A stretch of 64,000 bases of DNA from Ruminococcus sp. (GCA_017397925.1 JAFQHO010000031.1:1-64000), one strand, 5' to 3'; shown: positions 17,901 to 26,189, counted from the stretch's first letter. The notes: generated from the letters alone by a model not told the origin. Numbers and translations are program-made.

Positions 17901-20464
17901 ATTACTTCCAATCAGAAACAATTGTAAAAGTAAAAGTACGAGATATCGGCAATTCCTCAGGTTTGAATTATACAGCACTGATATGCGGAAAAGTATCAGC
18001 TGATAATCAGCGTGAATACTCACTTTTGAAAGCTACTTCATATGAAATAAACGAAAAAACAAAAGATGCATATGCAGTTTTCACCATTAAAGAAGCCTTC
18101 AAGGGCCATTTGTGGGCAATCACAACAGATAATGTTTCATTATGTGATATTGATAAAATAAATATAGAAGAAGTTCTTAAATTGGATATCGCTGAAAACA
18201 AAAACGCACTCATAAACTATTCTGCACAGTTCAAACATACATCAGGTTTTTCACATTTTGACGGTACAATACTTGAAACCCCCGAAATGCACGCTCAGCA
18301 TTCAGATATTGAAATAACCGTAAATACAGAAATTAACGGCAAGGATGCTGACGGCAATCCTCTCCACAATGACGATATTTCCCTTACTGTACACGTTAAG
18401 GACACTTTCTCGGGTATAGGAAAAATTCACTGCTCAATCGCAAATGATGAAGGAAAAGACGGGGAAATAATCATTAATAATGATAAAACAATCGTTAACA
18501 ACGGTGAACACTTCATTACAATTGATCCGAATTCAATAGTTACAGACAAAAACCTTATTACAGAACTCAGTTTTGATATTACTGTTTCAAGTAATACAAA
18601 TGCTAATAAAGTATCAATATTACTTGTTGACCGTGCAGAAAATTATAACACCAAGGAGAAAGTATACAGCATAGACAAGACTACTCCCACAATTACGGCT
18701 TCTATTGTGAATGATAAGCCGCAGAATTCTATATACTACAAGGATGACCAGACTGTTAAGGTATCAATTACAGAACGAAACTTTAACGGAGAGGATGTAG
18801 TATTTACCGTTAACGGCGAAAGTAAAAGTCTTGGCGGCTGGAAATCCGAAGGCGAGGGTGACAATACTGTTCATACAGCCGAATATACAATAACAGGAGA
18901 CGGCGATTACAGCTATACCGTAGCTTATACAGATATGGCAGGCAACAAAGGAGAGATCTTCTCACAGCCTATGTTTGTAATAGACAAAACTCCCCCTGTG
19001 CTGAAAACGAACTTCAGCACCTTCGGCAAGACAGATAAGGAGAATTTCTTCGGATGCAGCAGTATGGGAAAAACAGCTGAAATAACCATAACAGAACATA
19101 ACTTCTCGGCTGAGGCTGCAAATGTTACCCTTTATAAGAAATCTCCCGGAAGTGACCACAACACGAACGGTATGAGTAAAATACCTGCTTCTGACTGGAC
19201 TCACGAAGGCGATGTACATACACTGAAAATTCCATTTGAGGAAAATGATGACGGTGTATACTATATCAAGGTATCTCCACGTGATCTTGCTTCAAATCCT
19301 ACAGAATCACAGGAAACTGCTGTTTTCGAGATTGACTTCAAAAATCCCGTTATCACCTCACGTAATGGCAATAACGCAGAGAATAAGTATGAAAATCTTG
19401 AAATATACAGCGAAAAAACCGGCATAGAAGAAGGCTTTATTCCGTCTGTGGAATTTGATGATAAAAACTTCGACCACCTTGAATACGAGATTACCGTATA
19501 CACACCTGAATATACAAATGCAAGAGAATTAGGCGAAATCGTCCCTGATACTGACGAAGGAAAGACAGAGGAAAAAGTTTATTCTCTGCCTGAATTTACA
19601 AAGGACGGCGTATACTCCGCTGATGTTGTAGCTGTGGATAAGGCAGGAAATAAAAGCACTCTCTGCAGAAACACATCTGTTCTTATGATGAATACCGATG
19701 TTCTTGCATATATCTCCAACAGTAGCAAATCAGCACAAACAGGCTGGTATTCACTGCAAAAGGACGAGAATACACCTATAAGCAAACGTCCTGACTCTTT
19801 CAGCAACCTTGAAATTACTGTTTTTGCCCGTGAGGATTCTGATACGAGAATTATACTCAGAAATGCCAACGGTGAGTCAAAGGATACAGGCATTACTGCT
19901 GAAAATTCCGATGATATGTACGGAATGGCAGTTTATAACTATGTCCTGCCTAAGGAATACTTCGTTGATAATTATCCTGACGGCACAAATGAGGATATTT
20001 ACCTCTGGGCTGAAAATACAGCTGACGGTGAAACATCTCATACATCTCTCGGCTGGATAAGACTTGATTCTCTTGCACCAGACTGTGATGTTCCTGATAA
20101 TCTGAAAAGCTGGAAATCCTTTGCAGGCAGCACAAAGACCTTTACACTTTCCGGTATAAGTGAATCACTGGATAAATCCAAGTGTATGGTATACGACAAC
20201 GGCAATGCTGTTCCTGCTGAGAAAATTCAGTACTCTGATGAAAATCACAGCCTCTCCTACACCCTTGAAAAGGGCTGGCACGACCTAAGCTTCGTTCTCG
20301 TAGACGAAGCAGGCAACATCTTTACAGTTCAGGAGGTCTCCTCCGTACAGGTAGGCTTATTATACTGCCTGTGGTTCAGAATTCTCCTGGGAGTTATAGG
20401 TGCATCAGGAATTGCAGCACTTGTTATCTTCCTTGTAAAGAAAAAGTCAAAGAGATATTTATAA
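14918..20464 (+). CDS. Giant secreted, C-terminally anchored protein with Ig-like repeats
   Basis: 1848 residues. The N-terminal signal peptide covers about 1-30 (KRASAVLSALAVLLSS...). The ectodomain is a chain of bacterial Ig-like modules, recognisable from recurring linkers such as YDNTDPEKP, FIDRTAPTI, SVDKTDPEI, SIDKTTPTI and VIDKTPPVL, each preceded by DxAGN turns. A single C-terminal helix (LWFRILLGVIGASGIAALVIF) and a KKKSKRYL tail anchor it in the membrane rather than by sortase. The ATG overlaps the previous stop, so it is translated with the secretion genes; two adjacent ATG codons (14918, 14921) are possible starts. It may form an extracellular conduit, stalk or adhesin for the secretion system; that is inference. 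Confidence 0.85.
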   Translation: MMVIKRASAVLSALAVLLSSNITGLTAIAEGNDTVTDMENEFLESEYNFIDVNVPEDWTNTTDNWVSAENDVTVSYKILETIDDEGLLNDYFGATEWHNRDIPEGEGYIQFFAVKDVNGKKLYSTEEPVPYKYDNTDPEKPVLKIIKENGRHYIQNKEPIDDGLSGIKEIKCDDACESIDYEETDTGIYFKIPITDGKANQNIKVEIYDNAGNYADPYIHVNNFKWSDISGFEGNTWVNNLNSWNVRCNDDTNIYYKTSSDQNIDWGSYTDEDARLWTNVEDAKDIIPQGDMYIHFWTVSKDETSLIHAETKSYKYDNTAPNEFKVKLEERYYRPFYKELIYSSEGIITDDLSGIRNIRVQIGGQSSHIGLNNENKFSFTINAQEAEGKNVEFYAVDNAGNEIKSSSVVENFYAPEINYMDVYSKDSDGTFKQIEAQEYGSEKNNTNSNLIYANSSDYLKVNMKEANVDAFIVSVNDSDNFEYEITKEFIENNVFENMSYATGSGNKDVTDCDYYIPLNDLNLTNNKANTITIQAKSEHDKVSNAMEISLVYDADESTVTYDSSCTDSDGNDVETLNNLRYYGQAMTGEITADIQDNTGIKNYLINVIDKDNKIIKKLEADFSAGIETKGTYTKVATVTDENGVVTDENKNTVTTVVTDIVTYKMPNKNATETIPVIADSFPADGEYIVQALVEDIAGNKYDKPKQFSFFIDRTAPTIENNTYTISEDENSPILNFKPFGIFTNKDFTISFKVKEEISGITANNIILYFNDEDETGFAATKKGNEYTITVKADKIINRKGIPRIELTDKIGNTSVYYFTTGKGILTTDEKLSTSLMVESIKPTASVVLPPDYIELNGVKWYSDDINYTVYAADVDSEKCPDMISGLSNATITENHQPTPDTPYVTTDIYKSISDSTLPAEQKYVASTTYTQAITQEGNYTIVAEAVDNAGNIHISETENFSVDKTDPEILGFLLLSGDEREDITPISIKSDIYGYYFQSETIVKVKVRDIGNSSGLNYTALICGKVSADNQREYSLLKATSYEINEKTKDAYAVFTIKEAFKGHLWAITTDNVSLCDIDKINIEEVLKLDIAENKNALINYSAQFKHTSGFSHFDGTILETPEMHAQHSDIEITVNTEINGKDADGNPLHNDDISLTVHVKDTFSGIGKIHCSIANDEGKDGEIIINNDKTIVNNGEHFITIDPNSIVTDKNLITELSFDITVSSNTNANKVSILLVDRAENYNTKEKVYSIDKTTPTITASIVNDKPQNSIYYKDDQTVKVSITERNFNGEDVVFTVNGESKSLGGWKSEGEGDNTVHTAEYTITGDGDYSYTVAYTDMAGNKGEIFSQPMFVIDKTPPVLKTNFSTFGKTDKENFFGCSSMGKTAEITITEHNFSAEAANVTLYKKSPGSDHNTNGMSKIPASDWTHEGDVHTLKIPFEENDDGVYYIKVSPRDLASNPTESQETAVFEIDFKNPVITSRNGNNAENKYENLEIYSEKTGIEEGFIPSVEFDDKNFDHLEYEITVYTPEYTNARELGEIVPDTDEGKTEEKVYSLPEFTKDGVYSADVVAVDKAGNKSTLCRNTSVLMMNTDVLAYISNSSKSAQTGWYSLQKDENTPISKRPDSFSNLEITVFAREDSDTRIILRNANGESKDTGITAENSDDMYGMAVYNYVLPKEYFVDNYPDGTNEDIYLWAENTADGETSHTSLGWIRLDSLAPDCDVPDNLKSWKSFAGSTKTFTLSGISESLDKSKCMVYDNGNAVPAEKIQYSDENHSLSYTLEKGWHDLSFVLVDEAGNIFTVQEVSSVQVGLLYCLWFRILLGVIGASGIAALVIFLVKKKSKRYL

Positions 20465-20477
20465 TCACATAGTATCA

Positions 20478-20505
20478 ATCCCCTGAGCTATAAGTTCAGG
20501 GGATT
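20478..20505. terminator. Terminator between the type VII-like operon and the convergent membrane-protein gene
   Basis: AATCCCCTGA (20478-20487) pairs with TCAGGGGATT (20496-20505) over an 8-base loop. It sits between two convergent genes, so it may stop both transcripts, though the T-run on either side is short. Confidence 0.65.
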
Positions 20506-20509
20506 TGCA

Positions 20510-20902
20510 TTACATAAGCTTCTCAGGGCGCACCGTATTGACCCCTGCAATGCCGCCTATCGCCCCCGATGCCGCAAGGAGCATCAACTTCATTGGTGAA
20601 GTAAACTCTCCGAATCTGAGGGATATAGCAAGAAGAATGAGGTATATTATACCGCCGCAGACTGCCCCCTCTGTCATACCATATCTGCGGCGGTATTTCC
20701 CGCAGATATAACCGCTGAAATATCCGCTGACAATAAGGCAAATGACTGTAAATATTCCTGTAAACATCATCGCGTTGAATACAAAACAGGAAATTGCTGA
20801 GCATACAGCACAGCAGATAAATCCGCATATCAAGCCAAATCCCACAGATACGGCAAACCCTGCTATAGTGCTGTCCCACAGCTTTTTTCTGTAACGTCCC
20901 AT
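20510..20902 (-). CDS. TIGR04086/YrzE-type membrane protein
   Basis: The ATG at 20902 is chosen because GGAGG lies just upstream; the in-frame GTG at 20920 would swallow that site. The product has 130 residues with four hydrophobic segments rich in Gly, Ala, Ile and Cys, including a Gly-rich last pair (LAASGAIGGIAG). Size, hydrophobicity pattern and position directly after yajC fit the TIGR04086 family of uncharacterised Firmicutes membrane proteins. The ribosome binding site lies inside the 3' arm of an intrinsic-terminator-like hairpin after yajC. Confidence 0.7.
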   Translation of the reverse strand: MGRYRKKLWDSTIAGFAVSVGFGLICGFICCAVCSAISCFVFNAMMFTGIFTVICLIVSGYFSGYICGKYRRRYGMTEGAVCGGIIYLILLAISLRFGEFTSPMKLMLLAASGAIGGIAGVNTVRPEKLM

Positions 20903-20905
20903 AAC

Positions 20906-20945
20906 AAAAAACCTCCGCACAGTATCTTTTTAATACTATGCGGAG
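20906..20945 (-). terminator. yajC terminator hairpin that carries the next gene's ribosome site
   Basis: On the minus strand CTCCGCA-x-AGTAT pairs with ATACT-x-TGCGGAG (20939-20945/20913-20919 and 20933-20937/20921-20925), followed by a run of six T. This is a good intrinsic terminator. Its 3' arm ends in GGAGG, the ribosome site of the gene starting at 20902, so read-through and translation of that gene are both tied to this fold. Confidence 0.75.
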
Positions 20946-20955
20946 TATTTGTTTT

Positions 20956-21477
20956 TTATTCCTCGTTATCCTCGGACTTCTTGTTCTTTTTGGACTTTTT
21001 CTTGTCATCATCGTCGCTTACACCAGCTGCTGCAAGCTTTGTTTTAGCCTTCGCCTGAGCTTCTCTTGCGCGCTCTGTTGCAGTCACATTCTCAGCAATC
21101 GCCCACTTCTTAATGCGAAGCTTATGACGCTCTCCACCTGTTTCGATAACAACAGTATCATCGCCAACACGGAAAATCATACCAACAATACCGCCGCTGG
21201 TGATTATCTCATCGCCTACCTGTAAGCTGTTCTGCATATCCTTAGCTTCCTGCTCGCGCTTCTTCTGTGGTCTGATTGCCATAAAATAAAGAAGAACGAA
21301 CATAATAACAAGAGGAATAACAAGCTGCATCATCATACTTCCGCCTGTAGGTGCCTGAGCTGCTGTATCGCTTGCAGCTGCGCCTTCACCCTCCGCAAAG
21401 GCTGTCATCGCCATTGTGCTTGCGGACATAACTGTGATTACAGCTGTCACAAATGCATATGCTAATTTTCTTTTCAT
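20956..21477 (-). CDS. yajC: Preprotein translocase subunit YajC with N-terminal signal-like segment
   Basis: The start at 21477 has an AAAGGAG site; upstream in-frame codons lack one. The product has 173 residues. Residues 1-30 (KRKLAYAFVTAVITVMSAST...AFAEG) look like a cleavable signal peptide, which YajC usually lacks. A Gly/Ser linker and the typical single YajC helix (LVIPLVIMFVLLYFMAIRPQKKREQE) follow, then the conserved core LQVGDEIITSGGIVG. The C-terminus is a long charged tail (DDDDKKKSKKNKKSEDNEE). YajC binds the SecDF-containing Sec holotranslocon. It is larger than the usual 90-110 residues because of both extensions. Confidence 0.93.
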   Translation of the reverse strand: MKRKLAYAFVTAVITVMSASTMAMTAFAEGEGAAASDTAAQAPTGGSMMMQLVIPLVIMFVLLYFMAIRPQKKREQEAKDMQNSLQVGDEIITSGGIVGMIFRVGDDTVVIETGGERHKLRIKKWAIAENVTATERAREAQAKAKTKLAAAGVSDDDDKKKSKKNKKSEDNEE

Positions 21478-21517
21478 AATTTTATACTCCTTTCGCCTGT
21501 ATAGACTAACTTTTATT

Positions 21518-21546
21518 ATTATACCATATATAGCGGAAAATTGCAA
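21518..21546 (-). promoter_or_regulatory. Promoter of yajC
   Basis: Minus-strand TTGCAA (21541-21546) and TATAAT (21518-21523) with a 17-base spacer, 41 bases before the yajC start. It diverges from the promoter at 21603-21631. Confidence 0.7.
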
Positions 21547-21602
21547 TAGTTTTTTAGAAAAATATTGCACATTATACAATGTTATATATTGAAATTTATA
21601 TA

Positions 21603-21631
21603 TTGATTTTTTTAAATGCTTGTGTTATAAT
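21603..21631 (+). promoter_or_regulatory. Promoter of the sortase-type surface protein gene
   Basis: TTGATT (21603-21608), 17-base spacer, TATAAT (21626-21631). The leader to the ATG at 21791 is about 150 bases and contains an open frame without a normal start codon. Confidence 0.6.
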
Positions 21632-21790
21632 ATAAGCATAAACATACAGATTATATTGACGAATGGGGTTGTTCTCTTGCAGACATAATAGAAAAAGAAT
21701 ATAATACCCCCATTGAGCAATATATTTTAAAGAATTACTCAGAATTAAATTCTCTAAACGCAATCACTGACGATTTAAGGAGTGATATTT

Positions 21791-22615
21791 ATGAAGAATA
21801 AAAAAATTATTACAGCCATATCCGTAGTTTTATTTGGTGTTTCTTCAATAATGCCATCCTTTACGGTATCAGCAGAAGAAACAGCACCGAAATACACTTT
21901 TGAAGAACTGCTTACTATGTCAGATGCGGAAATATGTGCTATTTCAGATGAATACGCTGACTCATTTGCTTCCGCAGAAAATGCATATAGTTATTACACC
22001 TCACGACTCGGCACATTTACAACAATGCCTTTCCATATTACCTTTTACGAAGAAAATTATACCGTATCTGATATGGATAAATTAATTGCGGATTTGCCTA
22101 TTCCCTCACAGCTTATAGAAAATGCAAGAAACTCTGGCACAGTTGAGAGTGAGGGTGCAGTATATACGGATTATATTATCAAATATTCATATCAGGATTA
22201 CAACGGATATGATAAATATGATGTATTTACCCGTGCCTATACTGCTTTGAAAACTGATGATAACACCCGTACTATCATGACATCTGCTATTGCAGGAGGC
22301 GGAGGAGCTAATCCTGAATATACAGAACCTGCTGTAACAACAGAAGCAACTTTTCCTTCCGAAACTTCCACAGCCATAGAATTAACTACAGATACCACAA
22401 CTACTACAATCGTATCAACAATGGCTATTGCTGCAGAGGAAGAAACGCAAGCACCTACAACAAAGGTTGAAACTACAAAAAAGCAGCAATCAACCACCAC
22501 TGCAAAGCCTTCCCCTAATGATTCTCCTAAAACGGGAGATAAGGGTGTGCGTACCGCATTGAGCCTTGGTATTCTCGCTCTTGCATCTTTTATAACAGCA
22601 AAAAAACGTAAATAA
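21791..22615 (+). CDS. Secreted cell-wall protein with SPKTG sorting signal
   Basis: The ATG at 21791 is preceded by AAGGAG (21777-21782), preferred over the GTG at 21782 that overlaps this site. The product has 274 residues. A signal peptide covers about 1-29 (KKIITAISVVLFGVSSIMPS). A globular part of about 150 residues begins YTFEELLTMSDAEICAIS. A Thr/Glu/Ala-rich stalk follows (TTTTIVSTM, TTKVETTKKQQSTTTAK). The C-terminal sorting signal is SPKTGDKG, then a hydrophobic segment and KKRK, as used by class-variant sortases in Ruminococcus-like Clostridia. The opening motif resembles that of the dockerin protein at 58140, suggesting related mature domains. Function unknown. Confidence 0.8.
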   Translation: MKNKKIITAISVVLFGVSSIMPSFTVSAEETAPKYTFEELLTMSDAEICAISDEYADSFASAENAYSYYTSRLGTFTTMPFHITFYEENYTVSDMDKLIADLPIPSQLIENARNSGTVESEGAVYTDYIIKYSYQDYNGYDKYDVFTRAYTALKTDDNTRTIMTSAIAGGGGANPEYTEPAVTTEATFPSETSTAIELTTDTTTTTIVSTMAIAAEEETQAPTTKVETTKKQQSTTTAKPSPNDSPKTGDKGVRTALSLGILALASFITAKKRK

Positions 22616-22619
22616 ATTC

Positions 22620-22653
22620 AAAAAGGAACCGTTAATAATGTGGTTCCTTTTTT
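22620..22653 (+). terminator. Intrinsic terminator after the surface protein gene
   Basis: AAAAAGGAACC (22620-22630) pairs with GGTTCCTTTTTT (22642-22653) across an 11-base loop. The run of six T ends the hairpin. Confidence 0.85.
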
Positions 22654-22715
22654 GATTAACTTTTTCTTCATAAACTAAAGCCGCCCATACGGACGGCTTA
22701 GATTATATATATAAA

Positions 22716-23060
22716 TTAGTCAGCAAGCTTGATGATAGCCATCTCAGCAGCGTCGCCGCGGCGGGGACCGATCTTGATGATCTGTGTGTAACCACCGTTC
22801 TTCTCTGCATACTTGGGAGCAATCTCATCGAAAAGCTTCTTAGCAACAGCTTCCTTAGTAACGTAAGCCATTACCTGACGCTTGGAGTGCAGATCGTTGT
22901 TCTTACCGATAGTAATCATCTTCTCTGCAACAGCACGTACTTCCTTAGCTCTTGTAACGGTAGTTTCAATCTGACCGTTCTCGAGAAGGAAAGTTACCAT
23001 GCCTCTGAGCATTGCCTTTCTGTGGTCAGATGTTCTGCCCAGCTTTCTTGTACCCGGCAT
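22716..23060 (-). CDS. rplQ: 50S ribosomal protein L17
   Basis: 114 residues beginning MPGTRKLGR, the invariant L17 start. The ATG at 23060 has AAGGAG eight bases upstream; a GTG three codons earlier overlaps that site. The pattern [19 protein letters not shown] and the C-terminal [13 protein letters not shown] are typical. It is the last gene of the S10-spc-alpha cluster, directly after rpoA. Confidence 0.97.
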   Translation of the reverse strand: MPGTRKLGRTSDHRKAMLRGMVTFLLENGQIETTVTRAKEVRAVAEKMITIGKNNDLHSKRQVMAYVTKEAVAKKLFDEIAPKYAEKNGGYTQIIKIGPRRGDAAEMAIIKLAD

Positions 23061-23120
23061 GTATTTCACTCCTTTTCATTATAAGTGATAGTAATCCTGC
23101 CCTGCGGACAGGTTCGTTTA

Positions 23121-24086
23121 TTATTCTTCCTCTGAGGAGAGGTCAAAGCCCAGTGACTGGAGCTTCTCCTTGACCTCGTCGAAGGACTTCTTTCCAAGGT
23201 TTCTTACCTTCATCATTTCTTCCTCAGACTTGTTGATGAGGTCATCTACTGTATTAATTCCAGCACGCTTGAGACAGTTGAATGAACGAACTGAAAGGTC
23301 GAGATCCTCAATAGTCATCTCAAGGATTTTCTCCTTGCCCTTTTCATCCTTTTCTACGAGGATTTCAGCAAGTCCTGCTTCCTCTGAAAGGTCGATGAAG
23401 AGCTTAAGATGCTCATTGAGCAGATTTGCAGCCTGTGAAAGAGCTTCCTTAGCGGAGATAGTACCATCAGTCCAAACCTCCATAGTAAGCTTGTCATAGT
23501 CCGTTACCTGTCCAAGACGTGTGTCCTCTACTGTGTAGTTCACCTTTAATACAGGGGTGTAGATACTGTCAACAGCGATAACGTCAACAGGAAGATTAAC
23601 CTGCTTCTTGTTTCTCTCTGCGGAAACGTAGCCTCTGCCTCTGTCAATAGTGATCTCCATATAGAGCTTTGCGTCCTTGCCAAGAGTAGCAATATGCATA
23701 CCCGGATCAAGAATATTCACCTCGGAGTCAGCCTTTATATCCCCTGCTGTAATCTCACATTCGCCCTCTGCTTCAACGTAAACAGTCTTTGGACCGTCAC
23801 CGTAAAGCTTAGCAGTAAGACCTTTTATACTGAGGATAATTTCCGTAACGTCTTCCTTAACGCCCGGAATTGTTGACAACTCATGGTGTATGGTGCCATC
23901 TTTGCCCGAAAGCTTAACAGATGTAACCGCAACACCGGGAAGTGAGGAGAGCAGCACACGTCTGAGGCTGTTTCCAAGAGTTATACCATATCCACGCTCA
24001 AGCGGTGCTAAAACGAATTTGCCGTATTTGCCGTCACTTTTAAGCTCGACAATGTCGATATCCGGCTTGTTGATTTTTTCCAGCAT
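23121..24086 (-). CDS. rpoA: DNA-directed RNA polymerase alpha subunit
   Basis: 321 residues, normal length. The start [16 protein letters not shown] at 24086 has an AGGAGGG site. The N-terminal assembly domain contains [21 protein letters not shown] linker leads to the C-terminal domain, with two helix-hairpin-helix elements ([16 protein letters not shown] and [15 protein letters not shown]) that contact UP elements and activators. It lies between rpsD and rplQ, the standard alpha-operon place. Confidence 0.98.
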   Translation of the reverse strand: MLEKINKPDIDIVELKSDGKYGKFVLAPLERGYGITLGNSLRRVLLSSLPGVAVTSVKLSGKDGTIHHELSTIPGVKEDVTEIILSIKGLTAKLYGDGPKTVYVEAEGECEITAGDIKADSEVNILDPGMHIATLGKDAKLYMEITIDRGRGYVSAERNKKQVNLPVDVIAVDSIYTPVLKVNYTVEDTRLGQVTDYDKLTMEVWTDGTISAKEALSQAANLLNEHLKLFIDLSEEAGLAEILVEKDEKGKEKILEMTIEDLDLSVRSFNCLKRAGINTVDDLINKSEEEMMKVRNLGKKSFDEVKEKLQSLGFDLSSEEE

Positions 24087-24145
24087 AAAAACCCTCCTGT
24101 TTCGCAATTAAATTTACGAGTCTGTATATCTCAGCAATCAACCGA

Positions 24146-24745
24146 TTACTTAGAATAAAGCTCGACGATGAGGTGTGTAGCAACCTCGTAGTCAATGTCC
24201 TCAGCTGAGGGAAGACGAGTTACAGTTGCACTGAAATCATCCTTCTTAGCGTCAAGCCATGTAGGAACGATTCTGTCCTTAGTTTCTTCAACTGTAGCCT
24301 TGAACTTCTCAGAAGTTCTATCCTTCTCCTTAAGAGCGATAACATCGCCAACCTTAACTCTGTAGGAAGGAATATTTACCTTTTTGCCGTTTACTGTGTA
24401 GTGGCTGTGAACAACGAGCTGTCTTGCTTCACGTCTTGTGAGAGCGAGGCCCATTCTGAACACAACGCTGTCAAGTCTGGATTCAAGAACTGTGATAAGG
24501 TTATCACCAGCCTTACCCTCCATCTTTGAAGCGATCTCGAAATAGTGATAGAACTGCTTTTCGAGTACGCCATAGATAAACTTCAGCTTCTGCTTTTCCT
24601 TAAGCTGAAGACCATATTCGGATATCTTCTTTCTGTTGTTAGCGTTCTTGAAACGGATAGACTCCTTCTTGGAAACACCGAGAACAGCAGGGCTGATGCC
24701 CAGATATCTGCACTTTTTAAGAATTGGTTCCTTCTGTACTGCCAT
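24146..24745 (-). CDS. rpsD: 30S ribosomal protein S4
   Basis: 199 residues, usual length. It carries the S4 RNA-binding domain with RLDSVVFRMGLALTRREARQ and the following VNGKKVNIPSYRVKVGD. S4 binds the 5' domain of 16S rRNA and in many bacteria represses its own operon. The N-terminal Cys zinc site of some S4 proteins is absent, as only one Cys is present (KKCRYLG), so this is the Cys-minus form. It lies between rpsK and rpoA. Confidence 0.97.
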   Translation of the reverse strand: MAVQKEPILKKCRYLGISPAVLGVSKKESIRFKNANNRKKISEYGLQLKEKQKLKFIYGVLEKQFYHYFEIASKMEGKAGDNLITVLESRLDSVVFRMGLALTRREARQLVVHSHYTVNGKKVNIPSYRVKVGDVIALKEKDRTSEKFKATVEETKDRIVPTWLDAKKDDFSATVTRLPSAEDIDYEVATHLIVELYSK

Positions 24746-24764
24746 TTAAAACACCTCCATTTGA

Positions 24765-25169
24765 TTAGACACGTCTTCTTTTGGGAGGACGGCATCCGTT
24801 GTGGGGAATAGGAGTTACGTCCTTAATCATTCTTACTTCAAGACCAACTGTCTGAAGTGCTCTGATTGCTGCCTCACGACCTGCGCCGGGTCCCTTTACG
24901 TATACTTCAACGTACTTAAGACCGTGCTCCATAGCTGCCTTAGCAGCTGTCTCTGCAGCTGTCTGAGCTGCGAAAGGAGTGGACTTCTTGGAGCCTCTGA
25001 AACCGAGTTCTCCTGCGCTTGCCCAAGAAATAGCGTTACCCTGTGTATCAGTGATAGTAACGATTGTATTATTGAAAGTGGACTGAATATGAACTGCGCC
25101 GCTTTCGATATTTTTACGCTCTCTACGTCTTCTGATTGTAGAAACCTTTTTACCCTTCTGCTGTGCCAA
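24765..25169 (-). CDS. rpsK: 30S ribosomal protein S11
   Basis: 134 residues. Diagnostic segments are [35 protein letters not shown] and the C-terminal [18 protein letters not shown]. It forms part of the 30S platform near the E site. It lies 14 bases after rpsM in the alpha operon. Confidence 0.98.
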   Translation of the reverse strand: MAQQKGKKVSTIRRRRERKNIESGAVHIQSTFNNTIVTITDTQGNAISWASAGELGFRGSKKSTPFAAQTAAETAAKAAMEHGLKYVEVYVKGPGAGREAAIRALQTVGLEVRMIKDVTPIPHNGCRPPKRRRV

Positions 25170-25183
25170 AGCTCATAACCTCC

Positions 25184-25552
25184 TTACTTCTTCTTGTTAG
25201 CGATTGTCTTTACAGGACCCTTACGAGTTCTTGCGTTTGTCTTAGTTCTCTGACCTCTTACGGGGAGACCCTTTCTGTGACGAACGCCTCTGTAGCACTG
25301 AATCTCAACAAGTCTCTTGATGTTAAGAGCAACTTCACGACGAAGATCACCCTCAACAGTGTAATTTGCATCGATATAGTCACGAAGCTTAGCTACGTCC
25401 TCCTCAGCGAGATCCTTTACTCTTACGTCAGGATTTACGCCTGTATTGTTGAGGATATCTGTAGCAGTCTGACGACCGATTCCGTAGATATAAGTGAGAC
25501 CGATTTCGATTCTCTTATTCTTCGGAAGATCAACACCGGCTATTCTTGCCAT
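25184..25552 (-). CDS. rpsM: 30S ribosomal protein S13
   Basis: 122 residues beginning [21 protein letters not shown], then [22 protein letters not shown] and a basic tail. S13 contacts the P-site tRNA and 23S rRNA bridges. It follows rpmJ, the normal order. Confidence 0.98.
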   Translation of the reverse strand: MARIAGVDLPKNKRIEIGLTYIYGIGRQTATDILNNTGVNPDVRVKDLAEEDVAKLRDYIDANYTVEGDLRREVALNIKRLVEIQCYRGVRHRKGLPVRGQRTKTNARTRKGPVKTIANKKK

Positions 25553-25581
25553 ATAATTACCTCCATTACTTAGCCCAGAGA

Positions 25582-25695
25582 TTAACCCTGACGCTGCTTA
25601 TGCTTCGGATTTTCGCAGATAACCATGATTCTGCCTTTACGTTTGATAACCTTGCACTTTTCGCAAATAGGTTTTACTGAAGGTCTGACTTTCAT
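25582..25695 (-). CDS. rpmJ: 50S ribosomal protein L36
   Basis: 37 residues, [17 protein letters not shown] to the end PKHKQRQG, read from the minus strand. It keeps the Cys-Cys-Cys-His zinc site ([12 protein letters not shown]), so it is the zinc-containing form. It sits between infA and rpsM as in nearly all Firmicutes. Easy to miss because of its length. Confidence 0.95.
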   Translation of the reverse strand: MKVRPSVKPICEKCKVIKRKGRIMVICENPKHKQRQG

Positions 25696-25714
25696 TGAAA
25701 ATACCTCCTCTTTC

Positions 25715-25933
25715 TTACTTGACACGCCATGTTATACGACCCTTTGACAGATCGTAGGGTGACATTTCAAGTTTTACCTTGTCACCCGGCACTATTCTGA
25801 TATAATTCATTCTGAGTTTGCCTGAAACGTGTGCGAGAACCTCGTGTCCGTTTTCCAGCTGTACCTTGAACATTGCATTAGGGAGTGCGTCTGTGACAAC
25901 GCCTTCAACCTCGATTACATCTTCCTTGGACAT
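25715..25933 (-). CDS. infA: Translation initiation factor IF-1
   Basis: 72 residues beginning [22 protein letters not shown] with the OB-fold core ([19 protein letters not shown]) and a C-terminal [11 protein letters not shown]. The ATG at 25933 is preceded by a strong AGGAGG; upstream in-frame codons are not needed. IF-1 blocks the A site during initiation. Confidence 0.97.
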   Translation of the reverse strand: MSKEDVIEVEGVVTDALPNAMFKVQLENGHEVLAHVSGKLRMNYIRIVPGDKVKLEMSPYDLSKGRITWRVK

Positions 25934-25946
25934 AGGATAACCTCCT

Positions 25947-26189
25947 TTACTCCTCACTGCCGAAGCCTTTCAGCAGTGTTCTGAGTTTTTTATCAGTTAT
26001 ATCTTTAATATCAATCATACTGTTTGTAAGGGATATATGCTTTATATTCTTACGCTTCGGTTTATCAAGCTTTCTGCTCTTTCCGTCTGCCATAAAGCAG
26101 TATTCTTTTTCAATAGCTGTCACAACAAAGAACCCGTCCTTATCGCGCCCTGCTTTAGCCCTTACAACCGAGCCTATTTTAAGCTCCAC
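25947..26189 (-). CDS. KOW-domain RNA-binding protein (L14e-like)
   Basis: 80 residues. The N-terminal KOW-type barrel ([21 protein letters not shown], then [18 protein letters not shown]) matches the small ribosomal L14e/L6e/L27e-like proteins that Clostridia encode between map and infA. Probably an RNA- or ribosome-binding factor; the exact role is unknown. Confidence 0.85.
   Translation of the reverse strand: MELKIGSVVRAKAGRDKDGFFVVTAIEKEYCFMADGKSRKLDKPKRKNIKHISLTNSMIDIKDITDKKLRTLLKGFGSEE

Noticed and set aside
20465-20920. Plus-strand frame at 20505-20711
   Set aside because: Antisense to the TIGR04086-type gene, with no ribosome site and Pro/Arg-rich shadow composition.
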